From assembly GCF_048571275.1 (NCBI RefSeq), contig NZ_CP182357.1, positions 558,001 to 622,000 on the forward strand: a DNA stretch of 64,000 nt. Direction: 5' to 3'. Position 1 is the first letter of the stretch. The number at the start of each line of letters is the position of its first letter. The translations under genes and the position numbers were made by a program. The notes under the pieces are model-generated. The model searched no databases and was not told where the DNA came from. It worked only from the letters and a program-made list of their open reading frames with translations. The DNA comes from Marinarcus sediminis. Its GTDB lineage: Bacteria; Campylobacterota; Campylobacteria; Campylobacterales; Arcobacteraceae. Below, in pieces: positions 5,775-14,853 of this stretch.

Positions 5775-8217
5775 CCTTTAAAACTCTGTTATTAGCATAT
5801 TCATCAAAGGCGATTTTCCCCTCACCACAAGCAAAACAACCATGACCACATGCCACTGGCCAAGAGGTGCCTTCATTGAATTTAACCAAAGAACAATTCA
5901 AATTGGAGTAAGGCCCTTTGCACCCCATATTAAACAGACACCACCCTTTTTTCGCACCTTCGTCTCCCCACTCTTGAACAAACTCACCCAAGTCATAATG
6001 TCCACGTCTTTCACAATTGTCATGGATTCGGTAACCATATGCAAAGGTGGGTCTGTTTTGTTCATCCAAAGAGGGTAACTCTGCAAACATCACATAGTGT
6101 AAAAGTGTTCCCACAATATTAATGGGATTGGTAGGGCAACCAGGAAGATTGATAATATCCTCTCTTTTTAAAGCTTCACGTACTCCCACAGCTTGTGTTG
6201 GGTTACTTCCAGAGGCAACCACTCCGCCATCGTAAGCACACGTTCCAACTGCCACAACCAAAGCGGCATCTTTGGCACATCGTTTTAAGAGTTCAATCCC
6301 CGTTTCTGCTTTTTCTCCAATACGAAGAAATTTTCCATCCAAACCAAGAGGAACTGCTCCTTCCACCAAAAGAATGTATTTGCCTTTCTCTTTTTCAATC
6401 AATTGCGATAACACACTCTCACTTTGTTCTCCGCTGGGTGCCATGAGTAACTCATGGTAATCCAAAGAGATAAAATCCAAAATCAACTCTTCTATTGTGG
6501 GGTGCGCTGATTTGATAAAACTTTCGCTGTTACCCGTACAATCGGATAACTCAATCCAAATAATGGGCAACTTATTTAAGTTCTTAAGCGCTTTATTGAC
6601 ACTGCTTTCATATTGGGGATGAAGCTTTAACTTTGCCGTAATCATTGAGACCATTTGATTGTACTCTTGGCTCATATCGTAAGATTTAATTGCGGATTCA
6701 AAGTTACTGGCATCCAGTTGATTTTGAGGGTGAAACTTGTTGAATTTTTCCAGTCGTTTTTGTACTTTTTGAAGTGCCTCTTGCTCTTTTTTGACTCGTT
6801 TTTCCTCTTTTATTTTTAGAGCGAGTTTAGGGTCAATGGGCGTATTTTCAATGATTTTTACAATGTCTTGTTTGCATCGTCCACAGACACGTCCTGCTTT
6901 TGTAAAAGGCGCTAAAGCATTAAAATTTTCTATGCAATTTTCTTGAATAATTTCAACCAAATCCAACTCATGAGTGGGTTTACAACTGCAGACCAATCGT
7001 CCTTTTTCGCTGACCAATCGATTGTCATACAGATAACTGGCATCAATGTTTTCATTATTTCGTATCATCTTTTTTAAATACATGACATCAATATTGGTAT
7101 TGATTCCAATAAACCTCATCAGTTTATTGTTATTGATAATGTATTGGTCCACACGGTGATCTTTTTTGGAGGTCATGATGATTTTTTCATTATCAATATC
7201 ATTCATATCATACTTTTTAGAGGTCACATCTGCAAGTAAAAAAGCACCCACTTTCAATGAATCAATAGCCACTTTGTGTTCAAACTCTTGATTAAGATTT
7301 AAAAGGGAAGCCACTGCCACATCACACTGATTAACACACTCTTTAACCCGTCTTGCAATAAAACCATCTTCTTTGATTTGGGCCGCTTCTCCTACAGCAT
7401 AGATGTCATTTTCAGAAGTTTGCATACTGTTATTGACCAAAATCCCCTCATCGATTTCAAGACTTCCTTTAGCAAAATGAATATTAGGGGTAATGCCCAC
7501 TCCAAAAATCACAAAGGGGTTATCAATCTCTTGCGTTTTAGTCACCACCTTAACAATATGATTGTTTTCAATTTGTGTGGAGACAATTTCATCCTTAAAA
7601 GAGAACTTGACTTTTTGATTGGATTCAAAGGTATTTTGGATTTGTTTAATTAACGCAATATCTAAATCTTTTGAATAAAGATATTCTCCCCTTGAAAGAA
7701 TATGTATGGAAGCAGAGGTATTCATTTTTGAAATAATATCAAGCAGTTCTAAACAAATTGCACCCACCCCAACAAGCACTACGTTTCGATCAACAATGCC
7801 TTTGGCAATTTTTTGTGAATCGGCAATGTCTCTGAAAGCCGTTGCGTTATCCAAATTGTGTATATTAAAAAGTGTTTTGGGTTTAGAACCTGTGGCAATG
7901 ATGAGTTTATCGTATTCAAAAGAAGCCGTTTTGGTGATGACCACTTTACTTTTGGTATAGATATCCGTCACCTCTTGATTGAGTTCCAATTTAACTTTGC
8001 TCTCAAGTGCCAGTTCAATATCTTCAATACCAAGAGATTGATTGACCAAAGAACACAGATGGATTCTGTCATAAGGTTTATAACTCTCTAAAGAGAGAAT
8101 TTGAATATCGAGATTTTTTCTTTTTTTTAGCAGTTTATTTGCAATATATACTGCGCAAATTCCTCCACCTACAATGACTATTTTCATTCGATCAAAAGCT
8201 TTTTTACTTTTTTTCAT
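5749..8217 (-). CDS. Fusion: FAD/NAD(P)H reductase + BFD-type [2Fe-2S] + [NiFe] hydrogenase small subunit
   Basis: An 822-residue three-part protein. Residues 12 to about 400 are a NirB/rubredoxin-reductase-like FAD and NAD(P)H oxidoreductase (FAD loop VGGGICA near 17-23, IIATGSKP near 106-113, a second GVGAICLE near 150-157, and DIYAVGEAA near 271-279). Residues about 405-458 are a BFD-like iron-sulfur domain with C410, C412, C445 and C448 (CxC and CxxC). A charged helical linker follows. Residues about 548-815 are the hydrogenase small subunit: CTGNSES at 560-566, GTCA with C660, LPGCPTNP with C694, and distal and medial cluster ligands H732, C735, C760, C766, C775, C794, C797. Normal exported small subunits begin with a Tat signal; here it is replaced by the reductase. 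I infer a soluble H2:NAD(P)+ enzyme. The proximal-cluster CxxC reads CxxN. Confidence 0.9.
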   Translation of the reverse strand: MKKSKKAFDRMKIVIVGGGICAVYIANKLLKKRKNLDIQILSLESYKPYDRIHLCSLVNQSLGIEDIELALESKVKLELNQEVTDIYTKSKVVITKTASFEYDKLIIATGSKPKTLFNIHNLDNATAFRDIADSQKIAKGIVDRNVVLVGVGAICLELLDIISKMNTSASIHILSRGEYLYSKDLDIALIKQIQNTFESNQKVKFSFKDEIVSTQIENNHIVKVVTKTQEIDNPFVIFGVGITPNIHFAKGSLEIDEGILVNNSMQTSENDIYAVGEAAQIKEDGFIARRVKECVNQCDVAVASLLNLNQEFEHKVAIDSLKVGAFLLADVTSKKYDMNDIDNEKIIMTSKKDHRVDQYIINNNKLMRFIGINTNIDVMYLKKMIRNNENIDASYLYDNRLVSEKGRLVCSCKPTHELDLVEIIQENCIENFNALAPFTKAGRVCGRCKQDIVKIIENTPIDPKLALKIKEEKRVKKEQEALQKVQKRLEKFNKFHPQNQLDASNFESAIKSYDMSQEYNQMVSMITAKLKLHPQYESSVNKALKNLNKLPIIWIELSDCTGNSESFIKSAHPTIEELILDFISLDYHELLMAPSGEQSESVLSQLIEKEKGKYILLVEGAVPLGLDGKFLRIGEKAETGIELLKRCAKDAALVVAVGTCAYDGGVVASGSNPTQAVGVREALKREDIINLPGCPTNPINIVGTLLHYVMFAELPSLDEQNRPTFAYGYRIHDNCERRGHYDLGEFVQEWGDEGAKKGWCLFNMGCKGPYSNLNCSLVKFNEGTSWPVACGHGCFACGEGKIAFDEYANNRVLKDANSHEKK

Positions 8218-8269
8218 ATCATGCCTTTATCTTAAAGCGTTTTACATATTTCATTATACCTTAAGAGTG

Positions 8270-9319
8270 TTACTCAATGATTTCCTCATTATTTAACTCA
8301 TAAAACTCACTTTGTTCCATGGCATTTTCACTGAAATACTCAATTTTATTTTCTGCTGTTTCAAGATTTTTCAATTTTGCAATATGAAAAATAGCATCCC
8401 CTTCTTGAACCAAAGGAATATCTGATTTTCCAATAATAACACCATCAAAAGGTGAAGTGATTTCAAAACTGTCGTTATCTAAAGGGGCATCAATATAGGC
8501 AATGATTTCATCTTTTTTCACCGTATCCCCTAACGCTTTAATGGTACGTATCATGCCACTTTCATTTGAACGTATCCATTGACTGGTTCTTGTAATAATA
8601 GGTATTTTAGGTGTTGTTTTTCTTAAAACTTTTGGAAACATCCCATTTTCTCTGAGCACATTCACAATGCCTTTAACCCCAATGCGTATTGAAGTTTCAT
8701 CAAACCGAAGTGCTCCACCCGCTTCATAGAGTAAAATAGGAATACCTTTCTCTTGTGCTTCAGCTCGAAGTGACCCATCTCTTAACTCAGAATGAAGGAT
8801 CACTGGGGCAGCAAATGCTTTGGCCAAATTAAACGTGAACTCATTATCAATATTGGTTCTTACTTGTGGAAGATTCGATTTGTGAATAGATGCAGTGTGC
8901 AAATCAATGCCCAATTGACACTTACTTACAATTTCATCAAAAAATATTTTTGCCACTCTGCTTGCCAGTGAGCCTTTTACACTTCCAGGGAAACTTCGAT
9001 TTAAATCTCTTCTGTCAGGCAAATATCTTGAGAGTGTCATGATTCCATAAACATTGACAATGGGTACTAATATAATGGTACCCTTAACTTTGTTTAAAAT
9101 ATTGAGTTTTCTAAAACGTCTGATAATTTCAATACCATTGAGTTCATCACCATGAATGGCAGCACTGATAAACACAACGGGACCATCTTTTTTACCCCGT
9201 ATGACTCTTACAGGAAGTTGCGTTGGTGTATTATATAACTTGGGCAACTCAAGATTGATGGTCATGTTACTTCCTCTTGGTACGTCAATCCCTCCTAAAA
9301 TAAACTTTGAATTTGCCAT
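8270..9319 (-). CDS. Succinylglutamate desuccinylase/aspartoacylase family metallohydrolase
   Basis: A 349-residue member of the AstE/AspA branch of M14 zinc hydrolases. Visible motifs are AAIHGDELNG (zinc-binding HxxE near residues 56-61) and the third zinc ligand in DLHTAS. The C-terminal part (about 250-330) looks like a barrel-sandwich domain (IRTIKALGDTVKKDEIIAYID, FDGVIIGKSD), common in this subfamily. It starts by a TAATG overlap with rimK and has GGAG before the ATG. Gene order RimB-like, RimK, then this gene suggests it trims an amino-acid or acyl modification linked to RimK action. That role is inferred from context; the true substrate is unknown. Confidence 0.85.
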   Translation of the reverse strand: MANSKFILGGIDVPRGSNMTINLELPKLYNTPTQLPVRVIRGKKDGPVVFISAAIHGDELNGIEIIRRFRKLNILNKVKGTIILVPIVNVYGIMTLSRYLPDRRDLNRSFPGSVKGSLASRVAKIFFDEIVSKCQLGIDLHTASIHKSNLPQVRTNIDNEFTFNLAKAFAAPVILHSELRDGSLRAEAQEKGIPILLYEAGGALRFDETSIRIGVKGIVNVLRENGMFPKVLRKTTPKIPIITRTSQWIRSNESGMIRTIKALGDTVKKDEIIAYIDAPLDNDSFEITSPFDGVIIGKSDIPLVQEGDAIFHIAKLKNLETAENKIEYFSENAMEQSEFYELNNEEIIE

Positions 9320-10251
9320 TATGCTCCAATGTTATCTTTTTTTATTTTTCGTTTTTGAGGATTAAGTTCAGATTTTGGTTTTAAACTTTTTTCAATGTAA
9401 TCCATTATTTTACCTGCAATATTAAAACCTGTAGATTTTTCAATGCCTTCAAGACCAGGCGATGAGTTAACTTCCATAACCAAAGGTCCTCTTGCAGATT
9501 CAATCATGTCTACACCACATACACCCAATCCCATCGCTTTTGCAGCTGCAATGGCAGTGGCTTTCTCTTTTCTTGTAAGTTTATGAGCAACGGCACTTCC
9601 CCCTTGATGTAAGTTTGATCGAAAATCTCCCTCAGCACCTTGTCGTCTCATCGCACCAACGACTTCGCCATTGACCACCAATGCTCGGATATCTGCACCC
9701 CCTGCTTCTTCTATGTACTCTTGAACCAGTAAGTTTACATCCATTCCATAAAACGCATCTAAAACTGACTTTGCTGCTTTTTCACTGTCAACAAGTACCA
9801 CTCCCACACCTTGTGTTCCTTCCAATATTTTTAACACCAAAGGAGCACCACCACTTAATTCAATGACATCTTTTGCACTGGATTTATTTGAAGCAAACAC
9901 CGTTCGAGGTAAATCGACTCCATTTTTTGACAACACTTGAAGACTTCTGAGTTTATCTCGACTTCGTGCAATGGCTAAATTTCCAGAAGTACTAAAAACA
10001 TCCATCATTTCAAAGTGTCGAACCATAGCTGTTCCATAAAATGTTCGGCTTGCCCCAATTCTGGGTATAATGGCATCGGGTGTTGGCAATACTTTTCCTA
10101 AATAATTGACAACCAATTCACCTTTCATAATTTCAATTGTACATTTTAAATAATCAATAACTTTTACATCCCACCCTTTGGCTTCTGCTTCTTCAACCAA
10201 TCTTGATGTTGAATAGAGCAATTTATTTCTTGATAATATATATACTTTCAT
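9319..10251 (-). CDS. rimK: RimK-type ATP-grasp glutamate ligase
   Basis: RimK adds glutamate residues to the C-terminus of ribosomal protein S6 in E. coli and can make poly-glutamate. The 310-residue protein has the RimK-type N-terminus MKVYILSRNKLLYSTSRL, an ATP-grasp core with PLVLKILEGTQGVGVVL, and the C-terminal metal site VMEVNSSPGLEGIE. I chose the ATG at 10251 because it matches the family N-terminus and has AGGAAT upstream; a longer frame to 10299 would overlap the RimB-like gene. The gene ends in a 1 bp overlap with the aspartoacylase-like gene. Whether S6 or another protein is the target here is not visible. Confidence 0.9.
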   Translation of the reverse strand: MKVYILSRNKLLYSTSRLVEEAEAKGWDVKVIDYLKCTIEIMKGELVVNYLGKVLPTPDAIIPRIGASRTFYGTAMVRHFEMMDVFSTSGNLAIARSRDKLRSLQVLSKNGVDLPRTVFASNKSSAKDVIELSGGAPLVLKILEGTQGVGVVLVDSEKAAKSVLDAFYGMDVNLLVQEYIEEAGGADIRALVVNGEVVGAMRRQGAEGDFRSNLHQGGSAVAHKLTRKEKATAIAAAKAMGLGVCGVDMIESARGPLVMEVNSSPGLEGIEKSTGFNIAGKIMDYIEKSLKPKSELNPQKRKIKKDNIGA

Positions 10252-10261
10252 AATATTCCTT

Positions 10262-10684
10262 TTATACTTTCTTTGTGAGATATTCTTCTTCAACGTCAAC
10301 TAAAAAACGTGTTGATAAAAATTTTCGACCTATTAACATGGGATACTTCATATCGGAACGATTGGTTAAAGAGATAATGGTTTTATATCTTTTCCCAAAA
10401 AACAAAATACTGACTTTAATTGAGGGTCTTAACTGAACCGTACCGTTAGAGCTTTTTACTCTTTTAACTTTATATAAAGGTACTTTCATCTGTTTACCAT
10501 GATACGATTGATGAACTTCATCGAGCAATTTAAAATGCACAAAGTTGTCATCATCTATAAAAATATCGTCACAGTGTAAGGCATTTGAATCTGCACCTGT
10601 ATCTATTTTTGCATCTAAATCAAAGAGTTCTAAATCTAAAATTGAGACAATTTCTCTTCTTCCTATAATTTTCTTTCCAGACAT
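10262..10684 (-). CDS. RimB-like ATP-dependent zinc protease family protein (retropepsin fold)
   Basis: A 140-residue protein of the family annotated as RimK/LysX-associated or ATP-dependent zinc protease (PF05618). It carries the aspartyl-protease-like KIDTGADSNALH at about residues 26-37 and MLIGRKFL near residue 115. In Pseudomonas the rimABK operon places a RimB of this family next to RimK and modulates its glutamate ligase activity. Here it is first in a compact operon with rimK 10 bp downstream, which supports the same partnership. Confidence 0.85.
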   Translation of the reverse strand: MSGKKIIGRREIVSILDLELFDLDAKIDTGADSNALHCDDIFIDDDNFVHFKLLDEVHQSYHGKQMKVPLYKVKRVKSSNGTVQLRPSIKVSILFFGKRYKTIISLTNRSDMKYPMLIGRKFLSTRFLVDVEEEYLTKKV

Positions 10685-10797
10685 ATTTTTTCCTATTTAA
10701 AAAGATATTATATCAGAAAGTAGTTATTTTTTAATAGCTTGTTTTAGAGAAATAGTTTGTTCGTGTAGCCAAATTGTAATTGAAGAAAAAGGGAGTT

Positions 10798-10827
10798 AAA
10801 AAGAGCCTTTACTGGCTCTTTTTTTAT
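10798..10827 (-). terminator. Intrinsic terminator of the diguanylate cyclase gene
   Basis: A hairpin with arms AAAGAGCC/GGCTCTTT lies 30 bp past the stop of the minus-strand cyclase gene. T-runs flank it on both strands, so it may insulate in both directions. Confidence 0.75.
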
Positions 10828-10856
10828 TGTTTAAAATCTGTTTTTTACGAATGTTT

Positions 10857-12716
10857 TTAAGCGCAAACCACGCAATTTCTTCCATTGGCTTTTGCTTTAT
10901 ATAATGCGCTATCAGCTTGATATATTAATGTTTCTTCTGAGGTAGTCAATTCATATTGGGCAACTCCAATACTGATAGTAGCATGACCTATGCGATGAAA
11001 TTCATACTTTTCAACGGCAAGTCTGAGTTTTTCAGCTAAAAGTTGCGCTTCACTTATGTTGGTTTCTGGCAAAATAATCAAAAACTCTTCTCCACCAAAT
11101 CGTCCCACAATATCTGAAAGACGTACATTGTCAGATAATATTTTCGCTAAAGCAATTAAGGTTTCATCTCCTACTTGGTGACCATACACGTCATTGACCT
11201 TTTTAAAGAAATCAATATCTATAATCAGTAAACTGAGCGATTTTTTATATCTGTTTGCTCTTTCAATTTCAGTAACCATAACAGTGTCAAGTTGTCTACG
11301 ATTATATAAACCTGTTAATTTATCAGTAACTGAGAGTTTTTCCAACTCTTTTTTAGCGGTCACATCAGTTCCTATTGACATATAAGAGTGCACATTCCCC
11401 TCTTCATCTTCAATGGGTATAATATTTTGTTCATACCAATAAAATGTGCCATCTTTTTTTTGATTTTTAACCAAACTGAACCATTTCTCACCTTTTTCAA
11501 GACTGTTCCATAATTTAACAAAATGCTCTTCTGGCGTATCTCGGTGTCTGAACATACTCATTTTTTGTCCAATAACTTCTTCTTTGCTGTAACCACACGA
11601 TCTTAAAAAAGCTTTACTGACAGAAGTGATGATACTGCTTTTTTTTGTTGTTATGGTCAATACATAGTTGTCAATAATTTCAGCAAATCTTTTTAACTCA
11701 CTATTGGAATTAACAAGTGCTTTTTGAAGTTTTGAAGGCACCAATGAAGCATACAAAGCAAGTGGAATACTGATTAGAATACTCAATAGCAGTACAAAGA
11801 TGGTTGTTTTAATATTTGCCATAACCAAAGAGTATCGATACTCAGCTTTTGGTTTTAGTACAAATATAGCCTTATCTGTATTGTTCAAAATATCATTTAA
11901 TGAAAAGGCATAAAAATCTTCACCTCTGCTTTCCCCATTTAAAATGGCTGAAGCTTGAGTTGGGAAATCATCGTATATTCTTCGACTGCTGTTGGTGTAT
12001 TTTGACCATGAGTATTTATCCTCTGGGTGTAAAATAAAATAACCATCTTTATCCACGATGTAGTGTTCAAAAACAGTTGATTTTCTTACGCTGTCAAGAA
12101 GTTCTGTTGCTAAAATATTGATAATGACAGCACCTTTGAAGTGATTATCCACAAAGAGTGCTTTTGCCACTCTGATAGTAGGTCTAAAAGGAACCTCTAC
12201 TTTCCCATTTTCAATATTTAAATCCAGTTTTGAGTGCCAAATTTGATCACTTTTTAAATTTTTAATTGTAAGGAAGTAGTCTCGTTTACTCTTGTCTTGA
12301 AGTTTCGCTTTTTCAACCACAAAAGGGGTGTCTTGCATATTGAGTCTGTCTATTCTTACTCTTTCGAAACCGTTCTCATCAAGAAAGCGTGTCTGCATAA
12401 TATATTTATCTGTCATAGTAATGGCAAAAAATAGATTGATGAGATTCTCTTCTTTTTGTTTATCGGGATGCTTAATATACTCAATTAAACTCTTGTTGCT
12501 TGCTAATGCAACAACCAACATATCCATTTTATCAACAACTTGTTTGAGTGAAATGGTTTTTTTAATATACGCAATCTCTTGTGCACTTTTTTCAACATTT
12601 TCATCCACACCAATCATTTGAAGTTTATACCCAATTAAGGAACTAAAGAGGGTAATTACAATTCCAAAAATAATAAAATAGATTGAAAACATAAAACGAA
12701 ACTTTTTCTGACTCAT
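10857..12716 (-). CDS. Membrane diguanylate cyclase with Cache-like sensor, PAS and GGDEF domains
   Basis: A 619-residue inner-membrane enzyme predicted to make cyclic di-GMP. It has a membrane segment at about 11-33 and a periplasmic sensor at about 34-300 with double-Cache character (RDYFLTIKNLKSDQIWHSKL, DKDGYFILHPE). A second membrane segment lies at about 303-326, a PAS domain with PAC at about 343-455, and GGDEF at about 457-619. The active site GGEEF is at 541-545, and an intact product-inhibition site RLSD (532-535) lies five residues before it. It is divergent from the MarR/efflux operon. A palindrome at 12802-12822 sits upstream of its likely -10 (TATTAT, 12763-12768). Confidence 0.92.
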   Translation of the reverse strand: MSQKKFRFMFSIYFIIFGIVITLFSSLIGYKLQMIGVDENVEKSAQEIAYIKKTISLKQVVDKMDMLVVALASNKSLIEYIKHPDKQKEENLINLFFAITMTDKYIMQTRFLDENGFERVRIDRLNMQDTPFVVEKAKLQDKSKRDYFLTIKNLKSDQIWHSKLDLNIENGKVEVPFRPTIRVAKALFVDNHFKGAVIINILATELLDSVRKSTVFEHYIVDKDGYFILHPEDKYSWSKYTNSSRRIYDDFPTQASAILNGESRGEDFYAFSLNDILNNTDKAIFVLKPKAEYRYSLVMANIKTTIFVLLLSILISIPLALYASLVPSKLQKALVNSNSELKRFAEIIDNYVLTITTKKSSIITSVSKAFLRSCGYSKEEVIGQKMSMFRHRDTPEEHFVKLWNSLEKGEKWFSLVKNQKKDGTFYWYEQNIIPIEDEEGNVHSYMSIGTDVTAKKELEKLSVTDKLTGLYNRRQLDTVMVTEIERANRYKKSLSLLIIDIDFFKKVNDVYGHQVGDETLIALAKILSDNVRLSDIVGRFGGEEFLIILPETNISEAQLLAEKLRLAVEKYEFHRIGHATISIGVAQYELTTSEETLIYQADSALYKAKANGRNCVVCA

Positions 12717-12762
12717 AGAGTTACCTTAAAGAATAATTTTTATTATGATAGTTAATCAAAAC

Positions 12763-12768
12763 ATAATA
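12763..12768 (-). promoter_or_regulatory. Candidate -10 box of the diguanylate cyclase gene
   Basis: The minus strand reads TATTAT about 47 bp before the ATG at 12716. No clear -35 is seen. The palindrome at 12802-12822 would centre near -56. Confidence 0.35.
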
Positions 12769-12801
12769 CTTGTTTAATAAAGGGTTACTTATTTGAATAA
12801 A

Positions 12802-12822
12802 GTATTAATATAACATTAATAC
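12802..12822. promoter_or_regulatory. Candidate operator palindrome GTATTAAT-N5-ATTAATAC
   Basis: A perfect 8 bp inverted repeat with a 5 bp centre (ATAAC) lies in the 271 bp divergent region between the diguanylate cyclase and marR. Sixteen bases of it (GTATTAATATAACATT) recur exactly at 30002-30017, in the divergent promoter region of the pigment cluster. This supports a shared regulator, though the region is AT-rich. Confidence 0.5.
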
Positions 12823-12941
12823 GACTTTATTGTTTTAAATTATGACTGTTAAAATACGCCTTATCTCTAAAATTTCTATTAGGTAAAAAAATTTATACCA
12901 ATTTAAGCTTATTTGATTATTATTCCATTCACTCATTAATA

Positions 12942-12955
12942 GTTAATATGTTAAC
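12942..12955. promoter_or_regulatory. Candidate MarR autoregulatory operator GTTAATATGTTAAC
   Basis: An inverted repeat GTTAA-N4-TTAAC, flanked by further symmetric TTAA blocks, overlaps the -35/spacer of the likely marR promoter (-10 TACAAT at 12962-12967). MarR regulators commonly repress by binding such palindromes over their own promoter. Binding is inferred. Confidence 0.45.
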
Positions 12956-12987
12956 TTTTAATACAATAACATGATGAAGGAGTTGTA

Positions 12988-13413
12988 ATGTCATTTAAAT
13001 TAGATAATGTATTTGGGGTATTAATAGCAAATATCAGAAACAGTTTAAAAAATAATTTAGAAAAAGAGCTCATGAAGTACGATATCTCTGCTTCACAAAG
13101 TATTATTTTAAGACGATTGTGCGAAAAAGACAATTTAACACAAAAAGAACTCGCCGAAGATACCTACTTTTTACAGCCAAGTCTGACACTGCTCATCGAT
13201 AAACTTGAAAGAAAAGGTTTAGTGCAAAGACAATCTAAACTCAATGATCGAAGAGCTTACAACATTTGTATCACTCAAAAAGGCAGAGAATTAGAAAAAA
13301 TTTTAATCGATGCCAGCAATAAAGTTGAGAATGAAGCATTCCAAGGTATGGATGAAAATAACAAAACATTACTCATTCAAATGCTTAAAACTGTCTATTC
13401 TAACGTCAAGTAA
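12988..13413 (+). CDS. MarR-family transcriptional regulator
   Basis: A 141-residue winged-helix regulator. The recognition region TQKELAEDTYFLQPSLTLLIDKLERKG and the wing LVQRQSKLNDRRAYNICITQKG are clear at about 52-105. AAGGAG precedes the ATG. It is the first gene of an operon with a NodT-type outer membrane factor, an AaeB-like pump, AaeX-like and AaeA-like proteins, with only 6 bp to the next gene. MarR proteins usually release DNA on binding aromatic carboxylates, which fits control of an aromatic-acid efflux pump. A palindrome overlaps its own promoter. Confidence 0.9.
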   Translation: MSFKLDNVFGVLIANIRNSLKNNLEKELMKYDISASQSIILRRLCEKDNLTQKELAEDTYFLQPSLTLLIDKLERKGLVQRQSKLNDRRAYNICITQKGRELEKILIDASNKVENEAFQGMDENNKTLLIQMLKTVYSNVK

Positions 13414-13419
13414 ACATTC

Positions 13420-14853
13420 ATGCGTTTTATTTTATTTGCTCTTTTATTGACGGTTGCATTTACTGCTTGTGCACCAAAAGTTGTGACCTCAAATACACTT
13501 CTAAACAGAAAAATTGAAGCCGAACTTTTAAAAGATTTGAATGGTTTTTCCAGTAATGACATCTCATTAAAAAACGATTGGTGGAAAAATTTTGGGGATG
13601 AACAATTAAATGTCTTGATTCAAAATGCCATCAAAAATGCACCCACGTTAAAAGAACTCGAAGCCAAATATTCAAAAGCCAATAATATCATTAAAGCCAA
13701 TCAATCGGCCAATTTACCTAAGGTTGATTTTAATGCAAGCGCTTCAAGACAACGATTCAGTGAAAATTATATCTTCCCAGAGCCTTTAGGTGGGAAATAC
13801 TATGACTTTTATCAAACAGGGTTGAGTTTGGATTATGACTTCGATTTTTGGAACAGCCGAAGTTCCATCATTGCTTCATCAAAAAATGAAGCACTGGCTC
13901 AAAAAGCACTCATAAAAATGAAAGAGTTATCGGTTACCACCTCAATTGCAAAACTCTATATTTCATGGAATTATAAAATAAAGAAACTGCAAAGATTGAG
14001 AAGTTTGAAAAAACTGCTTTATGAAAAAAGAGAAATTTTGGAACATTTATACCAATTGGGATTGGAGAACAAAATCCGACTCAATGAGACTAATTCAAGC
14101 CTAGAAGAACTCAATCAAGCCATATATAAAAGCAAAAATGAAATCGAGGAGATTAAAACCTCTATTGGTATTATTGCAGGGTTATTCCCCTCTGAACTCG
14201 AAAGATTAAAAAACCCAAACATCTCAAAAGAGTATACGCTTTATATCCCTAAGGATATGCATTTGGACATCGTTTCACACCGACCACAAATAGCCATGGA
14301 AAAATATCTGTTACAAAGTAAAAGTGCGCTGATTGAAAATGCGAAATCGACCTATTATCCTAACATCAGTCTAAAAGGCTTGCTCCATTTCAGCTCATTT
14401 CCTTGGTCAAAACTCACCGATAAATCCTCCTTTGCACCCGAAGGTGGCGTCGCTTTCTCTTTGCCTATTTTTGATGGAGCTAAAAGAGATGCAAATTTAA
14501 ATGCCAAAGTCAATGACTACAATGCGCATGTCTATAAATACAATGAAAGTGTTATTAAAGCGGTCAATGAAATTGTCAATTCACTGCATAAGTTAGATCT
14601 GTTAAAAGCAACACTGCAAGCAGAAAACAGCATATTAAAAAACAAAGAAAAAAACATTTTCATAGAAAAAGAGATTTATCAACTGGGATTAAAAAACAAA
14701 CTTGACTATTTGGACTCAAAACTCCATCTTCAAAAAGAGGAACTGAAAAAAGTAACTTTACTCACTGAAGAGTTTGTTGAACACATCAATTTAATACAAG
14801 CACTTGGAGGTGGATACCAAGATAAGGCAGAAAATAATGGCAACAATAAGTAA
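13420..14853 (+). CDS. NodT/TolC-type outer membrane efflux lipoprotein
   Basis: A 477-residue outer membrane channel of the OMF family. It has a signal peptide with a lipoprotein-like cleavage site ending at FTAC (C17), the NodT-type N-terminal segment NDWWKNFGDEQLNVLIQNAI, and two long helical repeats (about 60-250 and 270-465) with the HRPQIAMEKYLLQSKSALIENAKSTYYPNISL block typical of the family. It should connect the AaeA/AaeB-like inner membrane pump to the outside. Its end overlaps the pump gene by 17 bp. Confidence 0.88.
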   Translation: MRFILFALLLTVAFTACAPKVVTSNTLLNRKIEAELLKDLNGFSSNDISLKNDWWKNFGDEQLNVLIQNAIKNAPTLKELEAKYSKANNIIKANQSANLPKVDFNASASRQRFSENYIFPEPLGGKYYDFYQTGLSLDYDFDFWNSRSSIIASSKNEALAQKALIKMKELSVTTSIAKLYISWNYKIKKLQRLRSLKKLLYEKREILEHLYQLGLENKIRLNETNSSLEELNQAIYKSKNEIEEIKTSIGIIAGLFPSELERLKNPNISKEYTLYIPKDMHLDIVSHRPQIAMEKYLLQSKSALIENAKSTYYPNISLKGLLHFSSFPWSKLTDKSSFAPEGGVAFSLPIFDGAKRDANLNAKVNDYNAHVYKYNESVIKAVNEIVNSLHKLDLLKATLQAENSILKNKEKNIFIEKEIYQLGLKNKLDYLDSKLHLQKEELKKVTLLTEEFVEHINLIQALGGGYQDKAENNGNNK

